From NCBI GenBank assembly GCA_028687995.1, contig JAQTZA010000004.1, positions 62,001 through 126,000 on the forward strand: 64,000 nt of DNA, in the 5' to 3' direction. How positions within the stretch are numbered: position 1 is the stretch's first letter; the number at the start of each line of letters is the position of its first letter. This DNA is from Bacteroidales bacterium. GTDB lineage: Bacteria > Bacteroidota > Bacteroidia > Bacteroidales > UBA7332. Shown here one piece after another: positions 7,603 to 16,340 of this stretch. The position numbers were made by a program, and so were the translations under genes. Below the pieces are notes generated by a model. It had not been told where the DNA came from. It saw nothing but the letters and a program-made list of their open reading frames with translations, and ran no database searches.

Positions 7603-9252
7603 ATGGTCAACAAATTTCTGAAACAGACAACGTTCACTTCGCAAGAAGATTTTGTAAAAAATTTCAAAGTAAATATTCCTGAAAATTTCAATTTCGGATA
7701 CGATATAGTCGATGAATGGGCAAAAACAGAACCCCACCGCAAAGCACTCTGCTGGACGAACGATCACGAGCATCGTGATTTCACATTTGCCGACATCAAA
7801 GAAAAAAGCGATCAAACGGCAGCCTACTTTCAATCTTTAGGCATTGAAAAAGGCGATATGGTGATGCTGATTTTGAAGCGACGGTTCGAATTTTGGTTTT
7901 CGATCATTGCTCTCCATAAAATTGGTGCCGTTTGCATTCCGGCCACACACCTATTGACAGAAAAAGATATTGTTTACAGAAACAATGCCGCCGACATCAA
8001 AATGATCGTGACCGTGGGGGATGACGAAGTGATTCAGCACATCAACAACTCGGTAGCCGATTCACCTACGTTGAAACAAATTGTCTCCATCGGGCCCAAA
8101 ATTCCTGAAGGATGGGGCGATTTTCATAAAGGAATTAATGAAGCTAAACCGTTTGTTCGTCCCGATTATGAGATTTCGAACGACGATATATCTTTGCTCT
8201 ATTTCACCTCGGGCACTACCGGAAATCCGAAAATGGTCGTTCACGACTTCACCTATCCATTGGCACACATTATTACCGCATCCTATTGGCACAATGTAGG
8301 CAAAGAGAGTTTGCATCTAACCCTTGCCGACACCGGTTGGGGGAAAGCCGTTTGGGGAAAGCTCTACGGACAATGGATTGCCGGATGCAATGTATTTGTA
8401 GATGATTTTGAGAAATTTAATCCGGTGGAAGTGTTACACAAAATCGAGAAATATCAAATCACTTCGTTTTGTGCGCCACCGACCGTTTTTCGGTTTATGA
8501 TTCGGGAAGATTTAACGAGATTCAAACTCTCTTCTCTCCAATATTGCACCATAGCCGGCGAAGCGCTGAATCCCAAAGTGTATGAAGAATTCCTGAAAAT
8601 CACTGGAATAAAATTGATGGAAGGTTTTGGGCAAACTGAAACGACATTGCTTATCGGCACCTATCCGTGGGTGATTCCAAAACCCGGTTCCATGGGAATT
8701 GCGAATCCACAATACGACATTGATCTCATTTTGTCGGATGGAAGTAAAGCGAAAGCCGGCGAAGAGGGACAAATTGTGATCCGATTATCAGACAAAAAAA
8801 CGCTTGGATTATTCAAAGAGTATTATCGTGACGAAGAACGCACACAAGAAGCGATTCACGACGGATTATACTACACTGGAGATGTGGCCACTCGCGACGA
8901 AGATGGCTATTTTTGGTTCATTGGCAGAGCTGACGATTTAATCAAAAGTTCGGGATACAGAATTGGGCCATTCGAAGTGGAAAGTGCATTGATGACACAT
9001 CCTGCTGTTGTGGAGTGTGCTGTGACTGGTGTGCCCGATGAAGTGCGCGGACAAGCGGTGAAAGCAACCATCGTTTTAGCAAAAGAGTACAAAGAAAAAG
9101 CCGATCACCACTTAGAACGCGAACTTCAGGATCACGTGAAACACGTAACGGCGCCTTACAAATATCCACGTATTATTGAGTTTGTGGAGGCATTACCCAA
9201 AACCATTAGCGGAAAAATTAGACGGGTGGAAATTCGTGAAAACCATAAATAA
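7603..9252 (+). CDS. AMP-forming acyl-CoA synthetase (short/medium-chain acyl-CoA ligase type)
   Basis: The enzyme activates a carboxylic acid with ATP to an acyl-AMP and then forms the CoA thioester. The 549-residue product carries the ANL superfamily motifs: the phosphate-binding loop YFTSGTTGNPK from residue 200, the GFGQTET motif, YYTGD and the hinge motif GRADDLIKSSGYRIGPFEVE, and the C-terminal adenylation lysine K538 in KTISGKIRR. The overall pattern resembles medium-chain (ACSM-type, butyryl-CoA) ligases more than acetyl-CoA synthetase; the exact substrate is not readable from sequence. The ATG at 7603 (MVNKFLKQTTF) is preferred over an upstream TTG at 7579. A dehydrogenase gene follows 12 bases downstream in the same direction, so they probably share a transcript. 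Confidence 0.9.
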   Translation: MVNKFLKQTTFTSQEDFVKNFKVNIPENFNFGYDIVDEWAKTEPHRKALCWTNDHEHRDFTFADIKEKSDQTAAYFQSLGIEKGDMVMLILKRRFEFWFSIIALHKIGAVCIPATHLLTEKDIVYRNNAADIKMIVTVGDDEVIQHINNSVADSPTLKQIVSIGPKIPEGWGDFHKGINEAKPFVRPDYEISNDDISLLYFTSGTTGNPKMVVHDFTYPLAHIITASYWHNVGKESLHLTLADTGWGKAVWGKLYGQWIAGCNVFVDDFEKFNPVEVLHKIEKYQITSFCAPPTVFRFMIREDLTRFKLSSLQYCTIAGEALNPKVYEEFLKITGIKLMEGFGQTETTLLIGTYPWVIPKPGSMGIANPQYDIDLILSDGSKAKAGEEGQIVIRLSDKKTLGLFKEYYRDEERTQEAIHDGLYYTGDVATRDEDGYFWFIGRADDLIKSSGYRIGPFEVESALMTHPAVVECAVTGVPDEVRGQAVKATIVLAKEYKEKADHHLERELQDHVKHVTAPYKYPRIIEFVEALPKTISGKIRRVEIRENHK

Positions 9253-9264
9253 AAATTCGAAGTT

Positions 9265-10200
9265 ATGAATATCGTATTTCTAGACACAAAAACAGTGGGC
9301 GAAACCGATTTGAGTATTCTTGAATCGAAAGGCAACTTGATCAAATATATACAAACCGAACCGCATCAAATCGTTGAGAGATGTGTCGATGCAGAGGTTG
9401 TTATTATCAATAAGGTGAATCTGTTTCGTGCTGAAATCGAGCAATTACCAAAGTTGAAGTTAATCTGCATCGCCGCCACTGGGATGAACAATGTAGATTT
9501 GGCTTTTGCTGCCGAAAAAGGCATCGCAGTGAAAAATGTAGCGAACTATTCGACAAACAGCGTAGCAGAAACAACCTTCTCGTTGGCTCTTGGATTAATA
9601 CACCACACACATTATTATGACACCTATGTGAAAAGTGGTGACTATTCGAACAGTGACCTGTTTACACATCACGGTCGTCCGTTTTTTGAACTGAATGAGA
9701 AAAATTGGGGAATCATCGGTCTCGGAAATATTGGCAAAAAAGTAGCGCACATTGCTGAAGCTTTTGGCGCACAAGTAAGCTACTATTCCACTTCTGGAAA
9801 GAATTTAGCGTCAGAGTTTCAACACAAATCGTTGGATAAATTGCTCGCAGAGAGCGATGTGATTTCCATTCACGCTCCGCTCAATGCACAAACTGCCAAC
9901 CTATTGAAATACAGTGAACTTAGTGAAATGAAGCCTACCGCTCTTCTGATTAATGTAGGGAGAGGAGGCATTGTCGATGAAGCCGATTTGGCTCGAATAT
10001 TGAGAGAAGACAGGATTGCAGGAACTGGCTTCGATGTATTTGCTGATGAGCCAATGAAGCTTGACAATCCACTTTTGGCACAAGATATTGCGCATAAACT
10101 TTTACTTGCTCCGCACATTGCATGGGCTTCGATGGAATCACGTCGCACTTTGATTGAGAAAATTGCGCAAAATATACAACAATTTGTGGATGAAAAATAA
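9265..10200 (+). CDS. D-isomer-specific 2-hydroxyacid dehydrogenase (glycerate dehydrogenase/hydroxypyruvate reductase-like)
   Basis: An NAD(P)-dependent oxidoreductase of 311 residues. It has the Rossmann nucleotide-binding loop GLGNIGKKVAHIAEAFG in the middle and the full catalytic set: R233 (INVGRGGIVDE), E262 (DVFADEP) and H284 (LAPHIAW). Length and motifs fit the glycerate dehydrogenase branch of the family. The substrate cannot be fixed; hydroxypyruvate/glycerate is most likely and other 2-oxoacids are possible. It follows the acyl-CoA ligase by 12 bases, and the next gene overlaps its end by 11 bases, so the three likely form one operon. Confidence 0.92.
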   Translation: MNIVFLDTKTVGETDLSILESKGNLIKYIQTEPHQIVERCVDAEVVIINKVNLFRAEIEQLPKLKLICIAATGMNNVDLAFAAEKGIAVKNVANYSTNSVAETTFSLALGLIHHTHYYDTYVKSGDYSNSDLFTHHGRPFFELNEKNWGIIGLGNIGKKVAHIAEAFGAQVSYYSTSGKNLASEFQHKSLDKLLAESDVISIHAPLNAQTANLLKYSELSEMKPTALLINVGRGGIVDEADLARILREDRIAGTGFDVFADEPMKLDNPLLAQDIAHKLLLAPHIAWASMESRRTLIEKIAQNIQQFVDEK

Positions 10201-10612
10201 TACGGTAGAAATTCAACGTAACAGAATTATCTATCTGCTTTGGGTAATTTTGGCAATTATCAGTGGATTGCTATCCCGCAAGTTTGAACTCTACCTACCG
10301 GATTTCGTGAACACTTTTCTTGGCGATGCCATTTGGGCGATGATGATCTATTTCGGATTCGCCTTTATTTTGAATACCCGAAAAAGCACGTTTATCGCAA
10401 CTATCTCCCTAATTTTCTGTTATTTAATTGAGATTAGCCAACTTTATCAGGCAAATTGGATAAACGTGATTCGACACACCTCGTTAGGTGGATTAGTTCT
10501 TGGATTTGGGTTTCTTTGGAGCGATATTTTAGCTTATTCAATGGGTATTACATTGGCGTATGGTCTTGAAGTTTTCTATTTTCAGCTCATTAAGAAGTTG
10601 CTCATTAAATAG
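10190..10612 (+). CDS. DUF2809 family membrane protein
   Basis: A 140-residue integral membrane protein with about four hydrophobic helices. It contains segments typical of DUF2809 proteins: a GLLSR motif in the first helix, then GDAIWAMMIYFGF, then IEISQLYQANW and the HTSLGG/LG turn. These proteins are small, of unknown function and distantly like VanZ in layout. The ATG at 10190 lies inside the last codons of the preceding dehydrogenase gene, so translation is probably coupled. A longer frame from 10154 would extend the overlap without adding conserved sequence. Confidence 0.8.
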   Translation: MKNNTVEIQRNRIIYLLWVILAIISGLLSRKFELYLPDFVNTFLGDAIWAMMIYFGFAFILNTRKSTFIATISLIFCYLIEISQLYQANWINVIRHTSLGGLVLGFGFLWSDILAYSMGITLAYGLEVFYFQLIKKLLIK

Positions 10613-10626
10613 AATCGTTATTTTTG
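10598..10626 (+). promoter_or_regulatory. Promoter of the phosphatase/PgpH genes
   Basis: TTG at 10598-10600 and TATTTTTG at 10619-10626 with 18 bases between fit the -33/-7 pattern. It overlaps the end of the DUF2809 gene and lies 28 bases before the phosphatase ATG. Confidence 0.6.
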
Positions 10627-10654
10627 TGCAATCAACCATTCAAATTTCGACGAA

Positions 10655-11158
10655 ATGAACTCAGATAAACAATCTACAATTAAACCGACTCGCATTCTTT
10701 TTGTCTGTCTTGGTAATATTTGCCGCTCGCCTGCAGCTGATGGAATCATGCACCACAAGGTCTTCGAAATTGGGTTGAAAGATGTTATCTCGATTGATTC
10801 TGCGGGGACTTATGGTGGTCATTCTGGCGAATTACCAGATGCTCGAATGAGACAACACGCTCTGAAACGAGGATATAATCTGACTCATCATTCGAGGAAA
10901 GTAACCAGTTCCGATTTCGATCGATTCGACATCATTGTTGCTATGGATGATTATAATTTTCAGGATTTATTTCGCCTAGCACCTAGTGTTGACGCCGAGA
11001 AAAAGATTTTTAGAATGACCGACTTCTTGACCAAAATTAGCGCCGATCATGTGCCCGATCCATATTATGATGGAGCATCTGGGTTTGAGCGTGTACTTGA
11101 TATTTTAGAAGACGCTTGCGAAGGATTGTTACAATCTATCAAACAAAGGAAATTATGA
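10655..11158 (+). CDS. Low-molecular-weight protein tyrosine phosphatase
   Basis: A cytosolic 167-residue phosphatase of the LMW-PTP (arsenate-reductase-like fold) family. The CX5R active-site loop is CLGNICRS, with C18 as the nucleophile and R24 binding phosphate. The general acid is D135 in the VPDPYYDG motif. About 11 extra residues precede the usual start. In this phylum such enzymes are usually single genes of unknown target. Its stop overlaps the ATG of the PgpH-like gene (ATGA), so both are translated from one mRNA. Confidence 0.93.
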   Translation: MNSDKQSTIKPTRILFVCLGNICRSPAADGIMHHKVFEIGLKDVISIDSAGTYGGHSGELPDARMRQHALKRGYNLTHHSRKVTSSDFDRFDIIVAMDDYNFQDLFRLAPSVDAEKKIFRMTDFLTKISADHVPDPYYDGASGFERVLDILEDACEGLLQSIKQRKL

Positions 11159-13254
11159 ATATAAAAGAGACTAAGATCATCGAAAAAAAGAATCGTCGAC
11201 AAGTACGACTCATTACCATTCGATTGTTGATGTTTATGGCTACAGTTGCCATCATTACCTACTTTTCGCCAAGAGAAGGAAAATTTCGATATAATTTTCA
11301 GGAAAGCAAACCCTGGAAATACGGTCTATTAACGGCTGAATTTACCTTTCCAATTTATAAAACAGAAACTGCCTTAAAGAGCGAACAAGACAGCATTTTG
11401 AAATCATTCTCACCCTATTTTTCTCTGAATAAGAGTGTGATTAGCACTCAAATCAACAAAATAAGTAGCGACTTCGATGCTGCCAATTCGCTTCGCAAAG
11501 TGAGTCCACCCTACCTAAAGTATATTCAATCTCGTTTTGCTCAAATCTATTCTGCAGGTGTGATATCAGCTTCCAAAATGGAGGAACTGAGGCAAAACAA
11601 GCAAACTAAAATCAATATAATAGAAGGAAATGTAAGCAAAGAACGTGAAGTTTCGGAGTTATACACTGTCAAAAGTGCTTACGAGTACATTGTTAATTCG
11701 ATACCCAATTCACTGAATAGAAGCACGCTACTATCGTGCGATATCAATATTTACATTTTAGAAAATCTACAATACGACGAAATAACTTCCGAAAGAGTAA
11801 GAAAAGAGTTATTAAGCCAGATTTCACCAACAGCAGGTGTGGTACAAATGGGAGAACGTATTGTCGATCGCGGTGAAATTATCACGAGCAATACCTACAA
11901 TATCCTTCGTTCTTTGAGTATAGAAAGCGAACAACGCTCAGGAACGGTGAAACAACAAGGATGGACTATTTTAGGAGATGTCATTCTTTTCTCCAGCCTT
12001 TTCACCTTTTTGTTTTTATTCCTTTACATGTTTCGTTACAACACGTTCGAAAAACTCAAACTACTATTCTTCATATTGATGATTATTACTGGTTTTGCAG
12101 TAATTACAGCACTGAATGCTCAATACAAGTTTTTTAATATTTACATTATTCCCTTTGCGATTGTTCCGATTATCATTCGCACATTTTTTGATTCCAGAAC
12201 TGCGCTATTTACAAACATCATCACCGTAATGGTTTGCGCGTTTATGGCTCCATTTCCATTTGAATTTATGCTGTTACAATTGACAGTTGGTATGACTGCC
12301 ATTTACAGTCTGAAGGATTTAACGCAGCGATCGCAATTGATGCAAACAGCTATTTTTGCAGTTTTCACCTACACCATGATTTATCTTGGCTATGCGCTGA
12401 TTCAAGAGGGAGACTTTACCAAAATAAATTGGCACATGTTCATTTACTTTTTGGCGAATGGTATTCTAATTTTGTTCTCGTATCTGTTGATTTATATGTT
12501 CGAGAAACTGTTTGGATTTGTATCACACGTTACATTGGTGGAGCTTTCAAACATCAATTCTCCATTTCTACGCAAATTCTCAGAAGAGTGCCCCGGTACC
12601 TTTCACCATTCGTTGCAAGTGTCGAATTTAGCATCTGAAGCCTCAATGAAAATTGGTGCAAACACGCAGTTGATTCGTACTGCTGCACTTTATCACGACA
12701 TCGGAAAGATGGAGAATCCTGCTTTCTTTACAGAAAATCAAAAAGGTACTAACCCACACGAAAAATTGGAAATTGAGCAGAGTGCAAAACTGATTATCGA
12801 TCACGTAGAGGCAGGTGCTCGATTAGCACGCAAAATCGGATTGCCTCAACAAATTATCGACTTTATCTATACTCATCAAGGTACTGGGAAAACCAGATTT
12901 TTCTACAACTCGTATAAAAACAAATACCCTGAACGAGAAATTGATGAGAAAGCATTCATGTATCCTGGTCCAAATCCATTCACAAAGGAGACAGCAATCA
13001 TGATGATGGCTGATTCTGTGGAAGCAGCTTCCCGCAGTTTGACAGAATACACAGAGGAGAGCATCACCAACCTAGTAGAACGCATTATCAACGGACAAAT
13101 TCAGGAAGGAATGCTCAACAATGCACCCATCACCTTGCTAGATATTGAGACGATAAAGAAACTTTTCATCGAAAAACTGAAAACATTTTATCACACTCGG
13201 GTGAGTTATCCAGAGCTAAATAATCCAAAAAAAGAAGAGCCATTACAAAACTAA
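11155..13254 (+). CDS. PgpH-type HD-domain membrane phosphodiesterase (probable c-di-AMP hydrolase)
   Basis: The 699-residue product has the 7TMR-HD layout. There is a transmembrane helix at about 20-40, then an extracytoplasmic domain of about 230 residues (7TMR-HDED), then a block of seven hydrophobic helices (about 275-465), and finally a cytoplasmic HD domain. Metal-binding residues are visible: H in TFHHSLQVSNLA, H514-D515 in LYHDIGKM, and H in DHVEAGARLA and YTHQG. In characterised homologues this family degrades cyclic di-AMP; that activity is inferred here. The ATG at 11155 overlaps the phosphatase stop and was preferred to an in-frame upstream codon at 11116. The LolD-like ATPase starts 3 bases after its stop. 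Confidence 0.9.
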   Translation: MNIKETKIIEKKNRRQVRLITIRLLMFMATVAIITYFSPREGKFRYNFQESKPWKYGLLTAEFTFPIYKTETALKSEQDSILKSFSPYFSLNKSVISTQINKISSDFDAANSLRKVSPPYLKYIQSRFAQIYSAGVISASKMEELRQNKQTKINIIEGNVSKEREVSELYTVKSAYEYIVNSIPNSLNRSTLLSCDINIYILENLQYDEITSERVRKELLSQISPTAGVVQMGERIVDRGEIITSNTYNILRSLSIESEQRSGTVKQQGWTILGDVILFSSLFTFLFLFLYMFRYNTFEKLKLLFFILMIITGFAVITALNAQYKFFNIYIIPFAIVPIIIRTFFDSRTALFTNIITVMVCAFMAPFPFEFMLLQLTVGMTAIYSLKDLTQRSQLMQTAIFAVFTYTMIYLGYALIQEGDFTKINWHMFIYFLANGILILFSYLLIYMFEKLFGFVSHVTLVELSNINSPFLRKFSEECPGTFHHSLQVSNLASEASMKIGANTQLIRTAALYHDIGKMENPAFFTENQKGTNPHEKLEIEQSAKLIIDHVEAGARLARKIGLPQQIIDFIYTHQGTGKTRFFYNSYKNKYPEREIDEKAFMYPGPNPFTKETAIMMMADSVEAASRSLTEYTEESITNLVERIINGQIQEGMLNNAPITLLDIETIKKLFIEKLKTFYHTRVSYPELNNPKKEEPLQN

Positions 13255-13257
13255 TAG

Positions 13258-13911
13258 ATGATACGCATTCAAAATATAAAGAAGAGTTTCGGAAGTCTCG
13301 ATGTACTCAAAGGGATTGATTTAGAAATCAATAAAGCAGAAGTAGTGGCAATTGTGGGTCCGAGTGGAGCTGGCAAAACAACCCTGCTGCAAATCATCGG
13401 AACACTCGATAAAGCCGATTCAGGGTCAATTTTAATCAACGACGTAGAGGTCTCTCGGCTTAAAGAAAAGGAGCTTTCTGCCTTTCGCAATCAGCACATT
13501 GGCTTTGTGTTTCAGTTTCATCAACTGTTGCCCGAATTCACAGCCATCGAAAATGTGATGATTCCCGCATTAATTGCCAAAACTAAAAGTAGCGTCGCAG
13601 AAAAACGAGCCAAAGAGATTCTAGACTTACTCAATCTAACTGAGCGATTCCATCACAAGCCAGCAGAGTTATCGGGTGGAGAAAAACAGCGCGTTGCAGT
13701 AGCTCGAGCATTGATGAATCAACCTGCAGTAATATTAGCAGACGAACCTTCTGGAAGCCTCGATACACAGCACAAAGAGGAGTTGCACAATCTGTTTTTC
13801 GAACTTCGGGAAAAGCTTCAACAGACTTTCATTATTGTCACTCACGATCGTGATTTAGCCAAAGCAACAGACCGAATTATTTCGATGAAAGACGGTGTGA
13901 TAGAAATTTAA
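13258..13911 (+). CDS. lolD: ABC transporter ATPase, LolD/MacB type
   Basis: A 217-residue ATP-binding subunit with Walker [10 protein letters not shown] (34-42), a Q-loop in [18 protein letters not shown], signature LSGGEKQR (about 138-145), Walker [13 protein letters not shown] and switch histidine in VTHDRDLA. The Q-loop region and short length match LolD, which powers lipoprotein release from the inner membrane. No permease gene is adjacent, so LolD is the best but not proven assignment; FtsE and MacB-like ATPases are close relatives. It lies 3 bases after the PgpH gene, probably the last gene of that operon. Its 3' end overlaps the convergent VanZ-like gene by 35 bases. Confidence 0.85.
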   Translation: MIRIQNIKKSFGSLDVLKGIDLEINKAEVVAIVGPSGAGKTTLLQIIGTLDKADSGSILINDVEVSRLKEKELSAFRNQHIGFVFQFHQLLPEFTAIENVMIPALIAKTKSSVAEKRAKEILDLLNLTERFHHKPAELSGGEKQRVAVARALMNQPAVILADEPSGSLDTQHKEELHNLFFELREKLQQTFIIVTHDRDLAKATDRIISMKDGVIEI

Positions 13912-14278
13912 AACTGTAGTATGCAATAAATACACCAATCACATCTGCCGAAAAATCAGATACATCACCGGAGCGACCTTCTATCCATAAATACTGAATT
14001 ACCTCGATCGACAGTCCGAATAGAATGGGTATAATTACGGCCCACATCCATTTCAATCTGAGTTGATTTAGTTTCTCCATTTTCATTAATTGAAAAAGAG
14101 TAGCCTTGGTCAACAAGAAAAAGATACCTCCATGCACAACCAAATCGAATCGAAAGGAAAAAAGAAAAGAGAAATCGAATGAACTCGGATAAGGTTGTTT
14201 CGTCAGGCACAAATAGGAAATCAACAGATAAACCGAGAGCGCCGAGAAATGGTAATATTTTAATTTCGAAAAATTCAT
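13877..14278 (-). CDS. VanZ-like small membrane protein
   Basis: A 133-residue protein with four predicted membrane helices and the VanZ-family pattern: a His in [12 protein letters not shown], a GLSIEVIQ helix, and [20 protein letters not shown] near the C-terminus, where the Asp residues are the conserved polar positions. VanZ relatives are linked to teicoplanin resistance in enterococci, but most family members have no known role. It is transcribed against the LolD gene and their 3' ends overlap by 35 bases. Confidence 0.8.
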   Translation of the reverse strand: MNFSKLKYYHFSALSVYLLISYLCLTKQPYPSSFDFSFLFSFRFDLVVHGGIFFLLTKATLFQLMKMEKLNQLRLKWMWAVIIPILFGLSIEVIQYLWIEGRSGDVSDFSADVIGVFIAYYSFKFLSHRLSSK

Positions 14279-14317
14279 ATTCTAAAAAGTTTTATTTTAT
14301 ATTTTAAAAAGTTTTTA

Positions 14318-14325
14318 TACATTTG
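14318..14325 (+). promoter_or_regulatory. -7 box of the helix-hairpin-helix gene
   Basis: TACATTTG fits TAnnTTTG, 31 bases before the ATG. It lies in the divergent gap to the VanZ-like gene. Only T-rich sequence is seen at the -33 position. Confidence 0.5.
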
Positions 14326-14356
14326 CTTTCACAACCTTCAAAAAGGCAATCAAAGC

Positions 14357-15277
14357 ATGTGGAAAGAGTACTTCAGTCATACCAAGGGTGAGCGTCAAGC
14401 AGCTATTGTTTTGTTTATTCTAATAATACTTGCCTCCTCAGCCTTAATTTATCTTTCTAATAACGAACCAATTGTTATTGATAAGAAAGCATTAGATCAA
14501 TTTCAAAAAGAGGTAAAAGAGTTTGAATCTTCTCAAAAAAAAATATCCAAGAACCACTCAATTTTCACAAAATATCCCAAATACCAACCCATTGTCACTT
14601 CACTTTTTCCTTTCGACCCAAATAAAGCAGACTCTATCACATTTCTTCGTCTAGGGCTAAAACCTTTTATGGCAAAAGCCATTCTGAACTACCGAAAGAA
14701 AGGTGGCAGATACCGCAAACCCTCTGATTTTTCGAAAGTGCCATACATTAATAAAAACCTCCTGAACAGTCTTTTACCTTATATTCGCATCGATGAATCT
14801 TTATTTGCCAAGCGTGATACATTTCCTCAAAAAAATATCCCTTATCAGAAACAAGAGAAATATGCCGAGGGCATTATCTTAGATTTAGCAACAGCAGATA
14901 CTACTGAACTTAAAAAAATACCCGGAATTGCTTCTGGCACAGCTTTGTCGATTATCAATTACCGCACTCGCTTGGGCGGATATTATTCAGTAGAGCAGTT
15001 GCGCGAATTGAAAACCATCAATGAAGAACAATTTCAGAAAATCAGCAAATTTCTTCAAATTAAAACGCTCACTTTTTCACGCATTTCAGTCAATAAAAGT
15101 GGATTAGATCGACTACGATCTCATCCTTATCTCAACTTCTATCAAGCTAAAGCTATTGTTGAACTTCGTAAGAAAAAAGGTGCAATCAGCAACATGGAAG
15201 AACTTTTACTTTTTGAAGAATTCACCGAAAAAGATTTTGCTCGCTTGAAATATTATCTCGATTTCACTTCAAAATAA
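14357..15277 (+). CDS. Helix-hairpin-helix (ComEA-like) domain protein, membrane anchored
   Basis: The 306-residue protein has one N-terminal transmembrane helix (about 16-35) followed by three helix-hairpin-helix units. The units read FDPNKADSITFLRLGL...AKAILNYRKKGG, LDLATADTTELKKIPGI...ALSIINYRTRLGG, and a degenerate third near the C-terminus ending AKAIVELRKKKG. ComEA-like HhH proteins bind double-stranded DNA non-specifically. In Bacteroidota such multi-HhH membrane proteins are common, with no proven role in uptake. The 3' end overlaps the convergent argB by 14 bases. Confidence 0.85.
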   Translation: MWKEYFSHTKGERQAAIVLFILIILASSALIYLSNNEPIVIDKKALDQFQKEVKEFESSQKKISKNHSIFTKYPKYQPIVTSLFPFDPNKADSITFLRLGLKPFMAKAILNYRKKGGRYRKPSDFSKVPYINKNLLNSLLPYIRIDESLFAKRDTFPQKNIPYQKQEKYAEGIILDLATADTTELKKIPGIASGTALSIINYRTRLGGYYSVEQLRELKTINEEQFQKISKFLQIKTLTFSRISVNKSGLDRLRSHPYLNFYQAKAIVELRKKKGAISNMEELLLFEEFTEKDFARLKYYLDFTSK

Positions 15278-16037
15278 CACGCGTTCCACCCGATTTTCCA
15301 ATCTCGGAAGCTTGCGTGATTATTACCTCTTTCACACCTGCGTTCAATGCATCAAACGCATTTTCAAGTTTTGGAATCATTCCACCTTGAATCACTCCTT
15401 GAGCCACATAATCGGCGAAAATCTCGGGAGTAATCTCTGCAATAACGCTATTCTCATCGTTTTCGTCTCTCAAAACTCCTTTTTTCTCGAAACAATAGAC
15501 CAACGAAACATCAAAATGTGGGGCAAGAGCTTTTGCTGTCTCACCAGCTATTGTGTCGGCATTGGTATTGAGCATATTGCCTTTTTTGTCGTGTGTGAGT
15601 GGTGCCAAAACAGGAACAACACCCTTTTCTATTAAATCAGAAATAATGCCCGCATCGACTGACTTCACATCACCCACAAAACCGTAATCAACCTCCTTCA
15701 CTGGGCGAATTTCAGATTGTATTAAATTCAAATCTGCTCCAGTTAAACCTAACGCATTTATATCCAACGCTTGAAGTTTTGCGACAATTGTTTTATTCAC
15801 CAATCCGGCATAAACCATCGTCACCACTTTGAGCGTTTCAGCATCGGTGATACGACGACCATTCACCATCTGGCTTTCAATACCCAATTGAGCCGCAATT
15901 TTAGTTGCCGATCGACCACCACCGTGTACCAATAATTTTCGTCCTTCAATTTTCGAAAAATCGATTAGCAATGCTTTCAAAGAATCCTCTTCTTCCACAA
16001 TCTTTCCACCAACCTTTATTATCGTAAGCTTATTCAT
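15264..16037 (-). CDS. argB: Acetylglutamate kinase family, arginine biosynthesis
   Basis: The enzyme phosphorylates N-acylated glutamate in the arginine pathway. The 257-residue product shows the amino-acid kinase fold: IIKVGGKIVE at the N-terminus, LLVHGGGRSAT for substrate binding, NADTIAGETAKALA for the nucleotide site and GGMIPKLENAFDALNAG near the C-terminus. In Bacteroides the pathway is known to use N-succinyl rather than N-acetyl intermediates, and whether this is so here cannot be read from sequence. The ATG at 16037 (MNKLTIIKVGGKIVE) is chosen; a longer frame to 16130 contains the -7 box and lacks conserved residues. It is convergent with the HhH gene, and no other arg gene is adjacent. 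Confidence 0.92.
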   Translation of the reverse strand: MNKLTIIKVGGKIVEEEDSLKALLIDFSKIEGRKLLVHGGGRSATKIAAQLGIESQMVNGRRITDAETLKVVTMVYAGLVNKTIVAKLQALDINALGLTGADLNLIQSEIRPVKEVDYGFVGDVKSVDAGIISDLIEKGVVPVLAPLTHDKKGNMLNTNADTIAGETAKALAPHFDVSLVYCFEKKGVLRDENDENSVIAEITPEIFADYVAQGVIQGGMIPKLENAFDALNAGVKEVIITQASEIGKSGGTRVILK

Positions 16038-16071
16038 AATCTTCGCCCTATATTCCTCATTTTTCTGTTTG

Positions 16072-16079
16072 CAAAGATA
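16072..16079 (-). promoter_or_regulatory. -7 box of argB
   Basis: TATCTTTG on the minus strand, 35 bases before the argB ATG, matches TAnnTTTG. It also lies within the rejected 5' extension of argB. Confidence 0.6.
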
Positions 16080-16299
16080 ATATATTTTCAGCATTGAGCT
16101 TTGGATTCTAAATTTGTTGCTACATTTCATGACGGTAAAATCTTATCTTTTAGTCAACAAAGTATCATTTCATCTGTTATTACAATCTGCAACCGACATT
16201 TTGAGCTGATTCGATTGTTTGTGATGTCAAGTTGTAACACAATGTGTTATATGAAAGCAATTCATCTTTCGGTTTTAAATAACTAAATCCGAAAATTTG

Positions 16300-16307
16300 T
16301 ACATTTG
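16300..16307 (+). promoter_or_regulatory. -7 box of the M13 peptidase gene
   Basis: TACATTTG, 34 bases before the ATG, fits TAnnTTTG. No convincing -33 box is seen. The rest of 16131-16299 shows nothing recognisable. Confidence 0.5.
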
Positions 16308-16340
16308 CGGTTTCGCTAAAATTTTAAACATAAGAGAAGT

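Noticed and set aside
13258-13911. Assignment of the ABC ATPase as FtsE
   Set aside because: No ftsX is adjacent and the Q-loop region looks more LolD-like; the permease is not in the window, so certainty is limited.
16038-16130. N-terminal extension of argB
   Set aside because: The extra 31 codons contain the -7 box and do not match the family.
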